DNA from: JBCCGG01 sp039029395
GTDB lineage: Bacteria; Pseudomonadota; Alphaproteobacteria; Kiloniellales; JAKSDN01
Length of the DNA: 56,084 nt
Assembly: GCA_039029395.1 (NCBI GenBank)
Contig: JBCCGG010000039.1
Coordinates: forward strand, 1-56,084
Reading direction: 5' to 3'
Each line of letters begins with the position of its first letter. The first letter of the stretch is position 1. The notes below the pieces were generated by a model. The model was not told the DNA's origin, did not search any database, and was given only the letters and a program-made list of their open reading frames with translations. Positions 41,543 to 50,075 of the stretch are shown here, piece by piece. The position numbers and the translations under genes were made by a program.

Positions 41543-43033
41543 TCAGGCCTCGGGGATCAGATCGAAGGCGATCGAGATGCGCTCCTGATCGCTTTCGAAG
41601 GGCAGGGTGCGGTGCCAGACGTAGGAGGGGAAGATCAAGAGGCGGCCAACCTTCGGCTCGATCAGGCGGATCGTCGGCTCTGAGGCGATGTAGAGGTCGT
41701 CGGTGCCCCGGCCGAACTCGATCCAGCCCTCGTGCCCCTCGCTGCCAGCCACCGCGTCGGGCAACTGAACGTAGTAGACTCCGCTTAGCCAGGCGTTCTG
41801 ATGGAAGTGGGGCACCTGGTATCCTTGCCGCCACATGCGCACGCCCCAGGCCTTAAGGTGGTAGCGTTCCGGCCGGTGGGCGCCCAGGGGGTGGTCGGCC
41901 AGGCTCGAAAGGCGGTCCAGATAGGCCCGTGCCCGGCGCCCGACGAAGGTGCGCAAGGCGGTGATCGCCGGGCCCTCCTCGCCGAACAGGTCGCCGGTGT
42001 CCCGGCCGTTGACCGTGGTCTTGTCGCCGCGCAGGGTCGGGTGGTTGGTCACCAGGTGGGTTAGCTCCCGGTTGAAGGAGGCCAGGGTCTCGTAGCTCGA
42101 GGGCGGCTCGATCGCGACCTGCTCGATCATCGCTTCCAGGTCCACCAAGCGCTGCTCGCCCGCCCGATCGCCGACCTGGGAGAGCGCCGCCGACTTCAGC
42201 GCCAGCGCCCGAATGCCGGGTGGCCCCAAGGTCAGGCTGTGGTCGATCGCCGCCAAGGCCTCGGCCGCCTGGCCGCTCTTGAGCAAGGCGTTGGCCAGGC
42301 TGACGTGAACCGGCGCCGCCTTGGGCATCAGCGCGATCGCGCGCCGATAGCTGGCGATCGCCTCGTCAAGCTTGTCCTGGCCGTTCAGCAGATGGGCCAG
42401 GTTGAGGTGGGCCTCGCCGTAGTTGGGATCGAGCGCGATGGCCTGGTGGAAGCAGTCCGCAGCACCTGCCCCGTCGCCCTGTTTCTGCAGCACCACGCCC
42501 AGGTTGCTGTGGGCCGCCGCGATCTGGGGCGCAAGCGCGAGGGTGCGCCGATAGTGCTCGGCGGCCCGCTCGAGCCGGCCGGCCGCCTGCAGGGCATTGG
42601 CCAGGTTGAAGTGGCTTTGAGGGTGTTCCGAGCGCCGGCTCAGCGCCTGCTCGAAGGCGCCGATCGCCTCCTCCAATCGGCCCAGTTCCTGATAGGTGGC
42701 GCCCAGATTGCCGAGCGCCGGCGCGAAGCTTGGGTCGATTTCCAGGGCGCGCCGATAACTGCTGGCCGCTGCTTCCAGCCGGCCCTGTTGGCGCAGGGCG
42801 TTGCCTAGGCCGTAGTGGGCGACGGCGTGCTCCGGCGCCAGCGCCAGCAGCGCCTCGAACTGCCCGGCGGCCTCCTGCGCGTTGCCTTGCTCGAAGCAGG
42901 TGATGGCGAGCAGCAGCCGGGCCTCCACGCTATCGGGCGCGGCGCCCACCGCCTGCTCGGCGAGCGTTCTGGCGCCGGCCAAATCGCCGGCCTGGCGCCG
43001 GGCCGCGGCCGCGCTCAGGGTATCTTGGGTCAT
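41543..43033 (-). CDS. TPR protein with C-terminal 2-oxoglutarate/Fe(II) oxygenase domain
   Basis: 496 aa. Residues 1-270 are a run of about seven tetratricopeptide repeats (for example HYGLGNALRQQGRLEAAASS, AHLNLAHLLNGQDKLDEAIA). Residues about 390-496 are a putative 2OG-Fe(II) oxygenase of the 2OG-FeII_Oxy_5 type: His409 and His411 in VPHFHQNAWLSGVYYV, FPSYVWHRT with His474, and Arg485 in ERISIAFD for 2-oxoglutarate. The usual HxD is read as HxH with a following Gln-Asn, so metal ligation needs checking. TPRs probably present a protein or peptide substrate. It starts 6 nt after the XRE regulator. Confidence 0.8.
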   Translation of the reverse strand: MTQDTLSAAAARRQAGDLAGARTLAEQAVGAAPDSVEARLLLAITCFEQGNAQEAAGQFEALLALAPEHAVAHYGLGNALRQQGRLEAAASSYRRALEIDPSFAPALGNLGATYQELGRLEEAIGAFEQALSRRSEHPQSHFNLANALQAAGRLERAAEHYRRTLALAPQIAAAHSNLGVVLQKQGDGAGAADCFHQAIALDPNYGEAHLNLAHLLNGQDKLDEAIASYRRAIALMPKAAPVHVSLANALLKSGQAAEALAAIDHSLTLGPPGIRALALKSAALSQVGDRAGEQRLVDLEAMIEQVAIEPPSSYETLASFNRELTHLVTNHPTLRGDKTTVNGRDTGDLFGEEGPAITALRTFVGRRARAYLDRLSSLADHPLGAHRPERYHLKAWGVRMWRQGYQVPHFHQNAWLSGVYYVQLPDAVAGSEGHEGWIEFGRGTDDLYIASEPTIRLIEPKVGRLLIFPSYVWHRTLPFESDQERISIAFDLIPEA

Positions 43034-43039
43034 GGCGGC

Positions 43040-43723
43040 TCAGTCCTCGGAGTGACGCTGAACGATGACCGAGAGCATGCGGATCGGCAGCTTGCGCAGC
43101 TCCTCGGGTCCGTGCGGCGTCTCGGAATCGAAGAACAGGGAATCGCCCGGCGCCAGCGTGTAGGTCTTGGCGCCGTGGCGGTAAACCACCTCGCCGTCGA
43201 GCAGATAGATGAACTCGACGCCGGCGTGCTGGAACAGCGGAAAGACCTCGGAGCGCTCGCTCAGCGTGATCAGATAGGGCTCGACCGAGATCGACTTGCC
43301 GACCGTGTGCCCCAGCAGCTGGTACTCGTGGCCCACTTGGCTGCCCCTGCGCTCGATCACCAGGCCTTGGTTGGCCTTCACGAAGGTCGCGTCGCGCTGC
43401 TCTTCGTATTTGCGGAAGAGGGAAGTGACCGGCACGTTGAGCGCCTGGGCGAGCGCGCTCAAGGTGGCGAGCGACGGCGAGGTCATGCCGTTCTCGATCT
43501 TGGACAGCATGCCGCGCGATAGACCGGCCAGCTGGGCCAGCGCCACCAGCGTGAAATTGCGCTCTTGGCGGAACTGCCGGACCTGACGGCCGATCGCCGA
43601 TTCCAGCTCGGGCGCCGGCGCCTCGGCGCTCGGCGTCTCGGTCGGCGCGCCGGCCGGCGTGCGGCTGGCCCGCGCCTCGCCATCCTTTTGCTTCACGCCC
43701 GTCATCTCCTCGTCGAGGTCCAA
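43040..43723 (-). CDS. XRE-family regulator with C-terminal cupin
   Basis: 227 aa. An Ala/Pro/Glu-rich N terminus (1-42), a helix-turn-helix (about 45-100, FTLVALAQLAGLSRGMLSKI), then a cupin sensor (about 150-222) with FQHAGVEFIYLLDGEVVY and PGDSLFFDSETPHGPEEL. XRE-cupin proteins of this type (PuuR, DddR-like) control amine, amino-acid or osmolyte catabolism. It heads the operon XRE-oxygenase-deaminase and is divergent from the aminotransferase gene, with an inverted repeat between them. Confidence 0.88.
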   Translation of the reverse strand: MDLDEEMTGVKQKDGEARASRTPAGAPTETPSAEAPAPELESAIGRQVRQFRQERNFTLVALAQLAGLSRGMLSKIENGMTSPSLATLSALAQALNVPVTSLFRKYEEQRDATFVKANQGLVIERRGSQVGHEYQLLGHTVGKSISVEPYLITLSERSEVFPLFQHAGVEFIYLLDGEVVYRHGAKTYTLAPGDSLFFDSETPHGPEELRKLPIRMLSVIVQRHSED

Positions 43724-43750
43724 GTGATCAACTACACCAGCCGGGCGCCG

Positions 43751-43775
43751 TTGGCAAAAGGCGGAGGCTTGCCAA
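43751..43775. promoter_or_regulatory. Inverted repeat between XRE regulator and aminotransferase
   Basis: TTGGCAA (43751-43757) and TTGCCAA (43769-43775) are separated by 11 nt and include the GGAGG that would serve the 43781 start. A likely operator for the XRE-cupin protein, by position only. Confidence 0.4.
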
Positions 43776-43780
43776 AATCC

Positions 43781-45007
43781 ATGTCAGGTCGTACCTCATC
43801 GCCACCCTCCAGTATCGAGTCCCGCGCCATGATCGAAGAGTTCTACCGCATCAAGCGCCTGCCGCCCTACGTTTTCGCCGAGGTCAACGCGCTCAAGGCG
43901 CGGGCGCGCACGGCCGGCGAGGACATCATCGATTTCGGCATGGGCAATCCGGACCAGCCGCCGCCGGAGCACGTGACCGCCAAACTGGTCGAGACGCTGG
44001 CCAACCCGCGAGTGCACCGCTACTCCACCTCGCGCGGCATCCCGGGCCTGCGCCGGGCGATCACCGCCTACTACGAGCGGCGCTTCGGTGTGAGCCTGAA
44101 TCCCGATCGCGAGACGATCGTGACGATCGGCTCGAAGGAAGGTCTCTCCAACCTGTGCCAGGCGATCACCTCGCCCGGCGACACGATCCTGGTGCCCAAC
44201 CCGAGCTATCCGATCCACGCCTTCGGCTTCATCATTGCCGGCGCCGCGATCCGCAGCGTGCCGGTCGCCGCAGGCGACGACATCCTGCCCCATCTGGAGC
44301 GCGCGGTGCAGCACTCGGTGCCCAAGCCGACCGCTCTGGTGCTCAACTACCCCGCCAACCCGACCGCCCAACTGGTCGACCTGGACTTCTACGCCGCCGT
44401 GGTCGATTTCTGCCGCCGCCACGAGATCTACGTGATCTCGGACCTGGCCTATGCCGAGGTCTACTTCGACGACCAGCCGCCGCCCTCGATTCTGCAAGTG
44501 CCGGGCGCCATGGAGATCGCTGTGGAGTTCACCTCGCTTTCCAAGACCTATTCCATGCCCGGCTGGCGGATCGGCTTTTGCAGTGGCAACCGGACACTGG
44601 TGGAGGCGCTCGCCCGGGTCAAATCCTACACCGACTATGGCGCCTTCACGCCGATCCAGGTGGCGGCGACCGCGGCGCTCAACGGACCTCAAGACTGCGT
44701 CGACGAGATGCGCGCCCGTTACAAGTCGCGCCGGGATATCTTGGTGGACGGCCTAGCCGCGGCCGGCTGGCCGGTGCCAAGCCCGGCGGCCACCATGTTC
44801 GCCTGGGCGCCCTTGCCGGAGAGCCTGGCCCATCTGGGCTCGCTGGAATTCTCCAAGCTGCTTCTGGAGGAAGCCAAAGTCGCGGTCTCGCCCGGCGTCG
44901 GCTTCGGCGAGCACGGCGAAGGCTACGTGCGGCTCGCCTTGGTCGAGAATGAGCAGCGCACGAGACAGGCGATTAGGAACATCAAAGGGTTTTTGAAGGG
45001 GCGGTGA
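43781..45007 (+). CDS. Class I/II aminotransferase, AlaC/LL-DAP aminotransferase-like
   Basis: 408 aa (392 if the ATG at 43829 is the true start). Motifs: FGMGNPDQPPP, YSTSRGIPGLRRAI, NYPANPTAQ, SDLAYAEVYFDDQ and SLSKTYSMPGWRIGF with the PLP lysine in SKTY. The pattern matches AlaC-type alanine aminotransferases often labelled LL-diaminopimelate aminotransferase in alphaproteobacteria; because dapD and dapE indicate the succinylase route, alanine or a related substrate is likelier. The 43781 start has GGAGG 13 nt upstream; 43829 begins MIEEFYRIKRLP as in homologues. Divergent from the XRE regulator. Confidence 0.88.
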   Translation: MSGRTSSPPSSIESRAMIEEFYRIKRLPPYVFAEVNALKARARTAGEDIIDFGMGNPDQPPPEHVTAKLVETLANPRVHRYSTSRGIPGLRRAITAYYERRFGVSLNPDRETIVTIGSKEGLSNLCQAITSPGDTILVPNPSYPIHAFGFIIAGAAIRSVPVAAGDDILPHLERAVQHSVPKPTALVLNYPANPTAQLVDLDFYAAVVDFCRRHEIYVISDLAYAEVYFDDQPPPSILQVPGAMEIAVEFTSLSKTYSMPGWRIGFCSGNRTLVEALARVKSYTDYGAFTPIQVAATAALNGPQDCVDEMRARYKSRRDILVDGLAAAGWPVPSPAATMFAWAPLPESLAHLGSLEFSKLLLEEAKVAVSPGVGFGEHGEGYVRLALVENEQRTRQAIRNIKGFLKGR

Positions 45008-45368
45008 CAGGAGCTTCCGGCCGTCACCCGATACGCGCATTGGTCCCTGTTTCATCCGGACAGCGTGCAACACACCAGCATGAAAAAGTCAGCCAACCCT
45101 TACGATCATCTCGTCGGCGTAGCCTGATCCAAGTGGAAGCCTCGACGGCCGCCGACCCGCCGCACGCCAGGCCAGGCACCTATCGTCAGCCATTGTGGGA
45201 TCACAAGTCGCGGGAGCGCGCCTGGTAGATCAAACAGGAAGCCGCAGGTGCACCTAAAAGCTTGCGGAAGTTTAATTACCCCGTCAGCAGTCCTCAATCT
45301 CTGGCTCCCATATGGAAGGAGTTAGGACAATCCTTTTGCACCCCTCATCGGTTGAGAGGAGAGGACAC
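45008..45368. other. Intergenic region without a recognisable gene
   Basis: No supported gene, RNA or terminator. The AT-richer end (about 45260-45300) may hold the promoter of the following secreted protein; a GGAAGGAG at 45315-45322 is not followed by a usable start. Confidence 0.5.
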
Positions 45369-45923
45369 ATGGGTCTTGTTGAGCTGAATTCCGTGAGATT
45401 GCCGCAGTCCTTGGGCGCGGTCGCGGCCATTGCTTTGATGCTGGTTCTGGCCAACAGTGGCACGGCCACGGCGGATACCCCGGCCAAGGCCACCTCCGCC
45501 AAGAGTCTAGCCGGGACATACTATAACCTGCCGGCAGATCGCAGCTGCACGGAGACGGCGGGAAGCGTCGTTTGTAACTATGCCATCGACGGCATCGGCA
45601 CCAGCAGCGAAGGCGAAGTCTACAGCCGCAAGATCATCGGCACTTCTCATGGCAAGATCGCTGTCCCCGGCGATCAGGCGCAAAACCGCAGCTATGTCAT
45701 CTGGGGCTTTGCGGACGGCTCGCAGCTCACCATGGAGTCCGAGGGCGTGACCGTCATGGGCAAGGACGGCACCATCACCACCAGCGGCCGCCAGGTTTGC
45801 GTCGAAGGCAGCGGGCGCTTCGCGGATGTCGACTGTGCCATCGACTGGGCCAACAAGCCGGCGCAGAGCGGCCTAACCCCCGGCAGCTACCATGGCAGCA
45901 TGACGCCGCGGTCCCAAACTTAA
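45369..45923 (+). CDS. Secreted hypothetical protein
   Basis: 184 aa. Signal peptide of about 36 residues (hydrophobic core AVAAIALMLVLANS, cleavage near ATA-DT). The mature part has four cysteines (in DRSCTE, VVCNYA, RQVCVE and DVDCAID), suggesting two disulfides, and a beta-rich pattern with SYVIWGFADGSQLTM. No family recognised. The ATG at 45369 has GAGAGGAG upstream; an in-frame ATG at 45312 would mask the signal peptide. Followed by convergent gst. Confidence 0.65.
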   Translation: MGLVELNSVRLPQSLGAVAAIALMLVLANSGTATADTPAKATSAKSLAGTYYNLPADRSCTETAGSVVCNYAIDGIGTSSEGEVYSRKIIGTSHGKIAVPGDQAQNRSYVIWGFADGSQLTMESEGVTVMGKDGTITTSGRQVCVEGSGRFADVDCAIDWANKPAQSGLTPGSYHGSMTPRSQT

Positions 45924-45958
45924 CTTGAGGGGCGCCGTCCAGCCCAACGCGTCTCGTC

Positions 45959-46663
45959 TTACGCCGCCTTCACCGTCGCGGCGCTTTGCCCGAAGAGGAT
46001 CTTCTTGGCCTCCTCGCTCACCGTCGGCGCGGTGTTGAGCGCCCGGCCCTTGCGGTAGGCGCGGAGCGTGCCCGGGCGCTCGGCGATCTCTTGGAACCAG
46101 CGCTTCAGGTTCGGGAAGTCGTCCAGGTTCTGGCCCTGGGTCCGGTGGGGCACGATCCAGGGGTAGCTCGCCATGTCGGCGATGGTGTAGTCGTCGCCGG
46201 CGATGAAAGCACGGTCGGCGAGGCTCTGGTCGAGCACGCCGTAGAGCCGGCCCGTCTCTTTCACGTAGCGGTCGATGGCGTAGGGGATCTTCTCCGTCGC
46301 ATAGGCGTTGAAGTGATGGTTCTGCCCCGCCATGGGCCCGAGCCCGCCCATCTGCCAATAGAGCCACTGCAATGCTTCGGTCCGTCCGGCGAGGTCCTGG
46401 GGCAGGAACTGCCCGCTCTTCTCCGCCAGGTATTGCAGGATCGCGCCGGACTCGAAGACCGAAATCGGCGCTTCGCCTTCGTGGGGCACATGGTCGACGA
46501 TCGCCGGGATTCGGTTGTTGGGCGCGATCTTGAGGAAGTCCGGCGCGAACTGCTCGCCCGCGGATATGTTGACCGGCTTGAGCCGGTGGACCAGACCGGC
46601 CTCCTCGAGAAACAGCAGCGGCTTGTAGCCGTTCGGAGTGGTCCAGAAGTAGAGATCGATCAT
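45959..46663 (-). CDS. Glutathione S-transferase, YfcG/YghU-like
   Basis: 234 aa. Thioredoxin-like N domain (MIDLYFWTTPNGYKPLLFLE, NNRIPAIVDH, FESGAILQYLA) and helical C domain (FIAGDDYTIADMASYPWI). The TTPNGYK start, with Thr/Asn rather than Tyr/Ser active-site type, matches the Nu-class disulfide-bond reductases. Likely reduces glutathione conjugates or disulfides. It follows nemA by 15 nt and so belongs to the tetR-nemA-gst unit. Confidence 0.85.
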   Translation of the reverse strand: MIDLYFWTTPNGYKPLLFLEEAGLVHRLKPVNISAGEQFAPDFLKIAPNNRIPAIVDHVPHEGEAPISVFESGAILQYLAEKSGQFLPQDLAGRTEALQWLYWQMGGLGPMAGQNHHFNAYATEKIPYAIDRYVKETGRLYGVLDQSLADRAFIAGDDYTIADMASYPWIVPHRTQGQNLDDFPNLKRWFQEIAERPGTLRAYRKGRALNTAPTVSEEAKKILFGQSAATVKAA

Positions 46664-46678
46664 TGGTCTGTTCTCCCT

Positions 46679-47800
46679 TTAAGCGGCCGCGGGCGCGCGG
46701 TCTTCGCTCAGCGTGGGGTAGTCGGTGTAGCCCCGGTGATCGCCACCGTAGAACTGGCTGGCCTCCGGGCTGTTAAGCGGCGCGTTCTGGGCGAAGCGCT
46801 CGACCAGGTCCGGATTTGCGATGTAGAGCTGGCCGAAGGAGACCAGGTGTGCATGGCCGTTTTCGACCGCCGTCTCGGCCTTGTCCTGGTCGTAGCCGCC
46901 GTTGGCCAGGTAGAGCCCGCCGAAGGCGTCGCGCAGGGCCGCCCAGTTGAAGGTCTGTGCCGCCCCGCTGCCGGCGAAGTCCTCGACCACGTGCAGGTAG
47001 GCTAAGCCTAACGGCGCCAGTTGTTCGGCCACGTACCCGAAAGTCTTGGCTGGGTCGGAGTCCGACATGGAGTTGAAGGTCCCGGTCGGCGAGAGGCGCA
47101 CGCCGACCCGCTCGGCGCCCCAAACCTTGGCGACCGCCTCGACCACCTCGAGGGTCAGGCGCGCGCGGTTCTCCACCGGGCCGCCGTAGGAATCGTCGCG
47201 CCGGTTGGTGCCGTCGCGCAGGAACTGGTCGAGCAGGTAGCCATTGGCGGCATGGACCTCGACTCCATCGAAGCCGGCGGCAAGCGCGTTCTCGGCGCCC
47301 GCGACGTACTGGGCGACGATGCCCGGGATCTCGTGGCTCTCAAGCGCGCGCGGCGTGACGAAGGGAAGCGGGCCGTCGTAGGTGAAGACGTCGCCGTTCG
47401 GCTTGATCGCCGAGGGAGCGACCGGCAGCTGGCCGTTCGGCTGCAAGGAGGGATGAGAGATCCGGCCCACATGCCAGAGCTGCAGGAAGATGCGCCCGCC
47501 CCGGGCATGGACGGCATCGGTTACCTGGCGCCAGCCTTCGATTTGATCCTGGCTATGGATGCCCGGCGTGTTCGGGTAGCCGACGCCTTCGGGCGACACC
47601 TGGGTCGCCTCGGTGATGATCAGGCCGGCGGTGGCGCGCTGGGCGTAGTAGTCCACGTTGAGCGCCTGGGGCACGTTGCCCGGGCCGGCCCGGTTGCGGG
47701 TCAAGGGGGCCATGACGACCCGGTTCTTGAGCGTGATCGGGCCCAAGGCAACGGGCGTCAGGAGGTCGGCTTGGGTGACGTGATGAGAGTCTGCGGACAT
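46679..47800 (-). CDS. nemA: N-ethylmaleimide reductase/alkene reductase (Old Yellow Enzyme family)
   Basis: 373 aa. FMN barrel with LTPVALGPITLKNRVVMAPL, FLQLWHVGRISH, GVEVHAANGYLLDQFLRDGT, NRRDDSYGG and the HAN (substrate His/Asn) pair. NemA enzymes reduce electrophilic alkenes, maleimides and nitro compounds with NADPH. GGAAGGGAA precedes the ATG. A palindrome of the TetR operator type lies 61 nt upstream, and gst follows, so the set looks like an electrophile-stress operon. Confidence 0.9.
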   Translation of the reverse strand: MSADSHHVTQADLLTPVALGPITLKNRVVMAPLTRNRAGPGNVPQALNVDYYAQRATAGLIITEATQVSPEGVGYPNTPGIHSQDQIEGWRQVTDAVHARGGRIFLQLWHVGRISHPSLQPNGQLPVAPSAIKPNGDVFTYDGPLPFVTPRALESHEIPGIVAQYVAGAENALAAGFDGVEVHAANGYLLDQFLRDGTNRRDDSYGGPVENRARLTLEVVEAVAKVWGAERVGVRLSPTGTFNSMSDSDPAKTFGYVAEQLAPLGLAYLHVVEDFAGSGAAQTFNWAALRDAFGGLYLANGGYDQDKAETAVENGHAHLVSFGQLYIANPDLVERFAQNAPLNSPEASQFYGGDHRGYTDYPTLSEDRAPAAA

Positions 47801-47860
47801 CTTAGTTCCCTTCCAAGGTCGTCATGGCCCGGCCGCGATCGGCCGCTTGGAAGGCATTTA

Positions 47861-47874
47861 GGACCGTTCGGTCC
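47861..47874. promoter_or_regulatory. Operator-like palindrome upstream of nemA
   Basis: GGACCG and CGGTCC flank TT. The half-site GGACC/GGTCC recurs in the palindrome upstream of tetR, so both are probable TetR binding sites. Confidence 0.5.
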
Positions 47875-47900
47875 AGAATCAAGTGCCGAGGTGTATTTTT

Positions 47901-48485
47901 CTAGTCCAGGGTGGAGAGCGCGATGCGCACTGCGTCTTCCATGGCCTCGGGCGGGGCCTCGGACTTGGCCATCACGATCAGGCCGTTCAGACTGCAGGCC
48001 AAAAAGCGCGCGAGCGCCCGGGCGTCGGCCCGTTTCGGGATCTCGCCCCGGTCCTGGCCCCGGCGAATGGCCTGGAAGAAGGCCTCTTCCAGGCGCACCG
48101 CGCTCTGCTGCACCCGGGCCGCCACCTCGGGGTCGTGAGGGGCCAGCTCGACGGCGCAGTTGCTGGCCAGGCAGCCCCGCCGGTCGCCGCCGTTATGCCT
48201 TTGATCCAAAACGCTGTTCCGCGCGGCCGCGATGCCCGCCTTGGGGCCGTCGGGATGCTCCAGGATGAGCGCCGCGGCGCGCTGGCCCACGGTCTCGCCG
48301 TAGTGGTCGAGCGCCGACAGCAGCAGCTCGTGCTTGGAGCCATAGGTGTCGTAAAAGCTGCTTTTGCTGATCCCCATGGCGGCGATCAGATCGCTCAAGG
48401 AGGCGGCCTCGTAGCCTTCGGTCCAAAAGACCGCCATGGCCTTTTCCAAGGCTTCTCGGGAATCGAATTCGCGCGGCCGTGCCAT
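47901..48485 (-). CDS. TetR/AcrR-family regulator, NemR-like
   Basis: 194 aa. N-terminal HTH (about 20-50): MAVFWTEGYEAASLSDLIAA and MGISKSSFYDTYGSKHELL. The C-terminal ligand domain has one Cys in RRGCLASNCAVE plus a second close by (GCLASNC), a placement seen in cysteine-sensing NemR-type repressors. Immediately upstream of nemA on the same strand; operator-like palindromes lie upstream of both genes, giving autoregulation. Electrophile sensing is inferred. Confidence 0.88.
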   Translation of the reverse strand: MARPREFDSREALEKAMAVFWTEGYEAASLSDLIAAMGISKSSFYDTYGSKHELLLSALDHYGETVGQRAAALILEHPDGPKAGIAAARNSVLDQRHNGGDRRGCLASNCAVELAPHDPEVAARVQQSAVRLEEAFFQAIRRGQDRGEIPKRADARALARFLACSLNGLIVMAKSEAPPEAMEDAVRIALSTLD

Positions 48486-48528
48486 GGGTCGAAAGATCTC
48501 TCGGAATTGAGCGGTCCAAACCGCTATA

Positions 48529-48546
48529 TTGTACCAAGGGGTCCAA
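48529..48546. promoter_or_regulatory. Operator-like palindrome upstream of tetR
   Basis: TTGTACC and GGTCCAA flank AAGG, 44 nt before the tetR start. The GGTCC half-site is shared with the nemA palindrome. A further GGTCCAAACC at 48513 may extend the site. Confidence 0.5.
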
Positions 48547-48720
48547 AATTACAAGGTCCTGCGCGAACGGGGCGGCTCCGTTCGGCAAAGCTAACCGGCA
48601 TCCTCCGGCCGGACCGTCCCGCTAGACGAGCCTTCGCGGGTAGTCTCGGTTCAGGCTGTTGGCCCATCACGCCGAGATTGCCCTTCACCACGGCATCACC
48701 GCCAATATTCGCCCCTGCAA

Positions 48721-48772
48721 TGAAACGGTCATGTTTCAGTCATTGAACTTGCGACGAGGAAACTGCGATATA
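48721..48772 (+). promoter_or_regulatory. Promoter and palindrome upstream of arsC
   Basis: TGAAAC and GTTTCA (48721-48738, 6-nt centre) form a perfect inverted repeat just before TTGAAC (48743-48748) and GATATA (48767-48772, 18-nt spacer). The predicted start is about 34 nt before the arsC ATG. No arsR gene is present in the window. Confidence 0.45.
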
Positions 48773-48812
48773 GAGGCTCTCGGAGTTAGCCCAGTCCCTG
48801 GAGGAGACCCCG

Positions 48813-49337
48813 ATGGAGACCAAGACCTACAACGTGCTGTTCCTGTGCACCGGCAACTCGGCGCGCAGCATCCTGGCCGAAGCGATCCTCAAGCGCGAGG
48901 GCATGGGAAAGTTCAACGCCTTCAGCGCCGGCAGCCAGCCCAAGGGCGAGATCAACCCGGTCGCGCTCGACGTGCTGCGCTCGCTCAATCACAAGGTCGA
49001 CGACCTGAGCTCCAAGAGCTGGGACGCCTTGGCCGAGCCCGGCGCGCCGGCGCTCGACTTCGTCTTCACCTTGTGCGACAGCGCGGCCGCCGAGGCTTGC
49101 CCGGTCTGGCCCGGCCAGCCCATGACCGCCCATTGGGGCCTGCCCGACCCGGCCGCGGTCGAAGGCACCGGCGCGGTCAAGCACGCCGCTTTCCTGGACG
49201 CCTACCGCATGTTGTCCAACCGCATCTCGATCTTCGTCAACCTGCCGCTTGAGTCTCTCGATAAGATGAGCCTCAAGACCCGGCTCGACCAGATCGGCAG
49301 CGCCCAGGGCGCACCGGCCGACGCCGAGGCAAGCTGA
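48813..49337 (+). CDS. arsC: Arsenate reductase, low-molecular-weight phosphatase type
   Basis: 174 aa. P-loop CTGNSAR with Cys12 and Arg18 (CX5R), DP in LPDPAAVEG, and two further cysteines Cys88 and Cys96 in TLCDSAAAEACP, the pair used for intramolecular disulfide relay in thioredoxin-linked ArsC. A phosphotyrosine phosphatase role is less likely because of that pair. GGAGGAG precedes the ATG. The next gene follows after 13 nt and could be coexpressed. Confidence 0.85.
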   Translation: METKTYNVLFLCTGNSARSILAEAILKREGMGKFNAFSAGSQPKGEINPVALDVLRSLNHKVDDLSSKSWDALAEPGAPALDFVFTLCDSAAAEACPVWPGQPMTAHWGLPDPAAVEGTGAVKHAAFLDAYRMLSNRISIFVNLPLESLDKMSLKTRLDQIGSAQGAPADAEAS

Positions 49338-49350
49338 AGGAGCCTGTTCC

Positions 49351-49716
49351 ATGATCGAGCTGATGGACGATCTGCCCAGCAATGTGCTGGGCTTTTCGGC
49401 GCGCGGCAAGGTGACCGGCGGGGACTACGAGCAGGTGCTGATCCCGGCGGTCGAGGCCAAGCTGAAAGAGCACCCCAAGGTGCGCCTGCTCTATCATCTT
49501 GGCGCCCAGTTCGAGGGCTTCGAGGCCGAGGCCCTGTGGGACGACGCCAAGGTCGGCCTCCATCACCTCAACGACTGGGAGCGCATCGCCGTGGTGAGCG
49601 ACACCGGCTGGATCCGCGGCGCCGTCAAGGTCTTCGGCTTCGCCATGCCCGGCCGCATCCGGACCTTCGCCGACGCCGAGCTGGCCGAGGCCAAGGATTG
49701 GATCGCCGAGGCGTGA
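49351..49716 (+). CDS. SpoIIAA-like (STAS-type) protein
   Basis: 121 aa. Resembles the SpoIIAA-like family: NVLGFSARGKVTGGDYEQVL, LLYHLGAQFEGFE, ERIAVVSDTGWIRG and MPGRIRTFADAELAEAKDWI. These small cytosolic proteins have the STAS fold; function is mostly unknown, and no anti-sigma partner is nearby. AAGGAG precedes the ATG at 49351. Follows arsC by 13 nt. Confidence 0.82.
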   Translation: MIELMDDLPSNVLGFSARGKVTGGDYEQVLIPAVEAKLKEHPKVRLLYHLGAQFEGFEAEALWDDAKVGLHHLNDWERIAVVSDTGWIRGAVKVFGFAMPGRIRTFADAELAEAKDWIAEA

Positions 49717-50075
49717 TTAAGGATTGTGCCCCAGGGTTTTGGCACAAAGTGCGCGGAACTTATCCAAGCAAACACATCTAACGCGTTGAAACGGCGTCTC
49801 TTTTTCTGAGAAATTTTCGGGTTTGGGCGAGGCATATCCCCTCCCGTTCGGAGTCTTGTTGGAACGACCTCATGCACCAGGCCGTCAAGGGCCTCAGAAT
49901 TCGCGGCGAAATCTGGAAAAAGCCTCATAGGAGCAAGACGTTAGCGCCACGGGGCTGGCTCTAAGGAAAGGGTTCGCGAGTGCAGTACTCGGGACAGAAA
50001 ATGGAGCACCTGGGGCGTGCTCAAGACGCTGGAGCTCCTCGGTGAAGGGTGCTTTCTCTGGGGACGCAGATCGCC
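49717..50075. other. Intergenic region with one hairpin
   Basis: No gene recognised. TTGTGCC (49724-49730) and GGCACAA (49741-49747) can form a 7-bp stem 7 nt after the preceding stop, a possible weak terminator; AACGCG with a T-run at about 49800 is weaker still. The rest shows nothing specific. Confidence 0.5.

Noticed and set aside
45312..45368. Earlier ATG for the secreted protein
   Set aside because: It adds 19 polar residues before the signal peptide and ignores the good ribosome site of 45369.
48659..49252. Frame overlapping arsC
   Set aside because: Different frame inside a certain arsC gene and its promoter.
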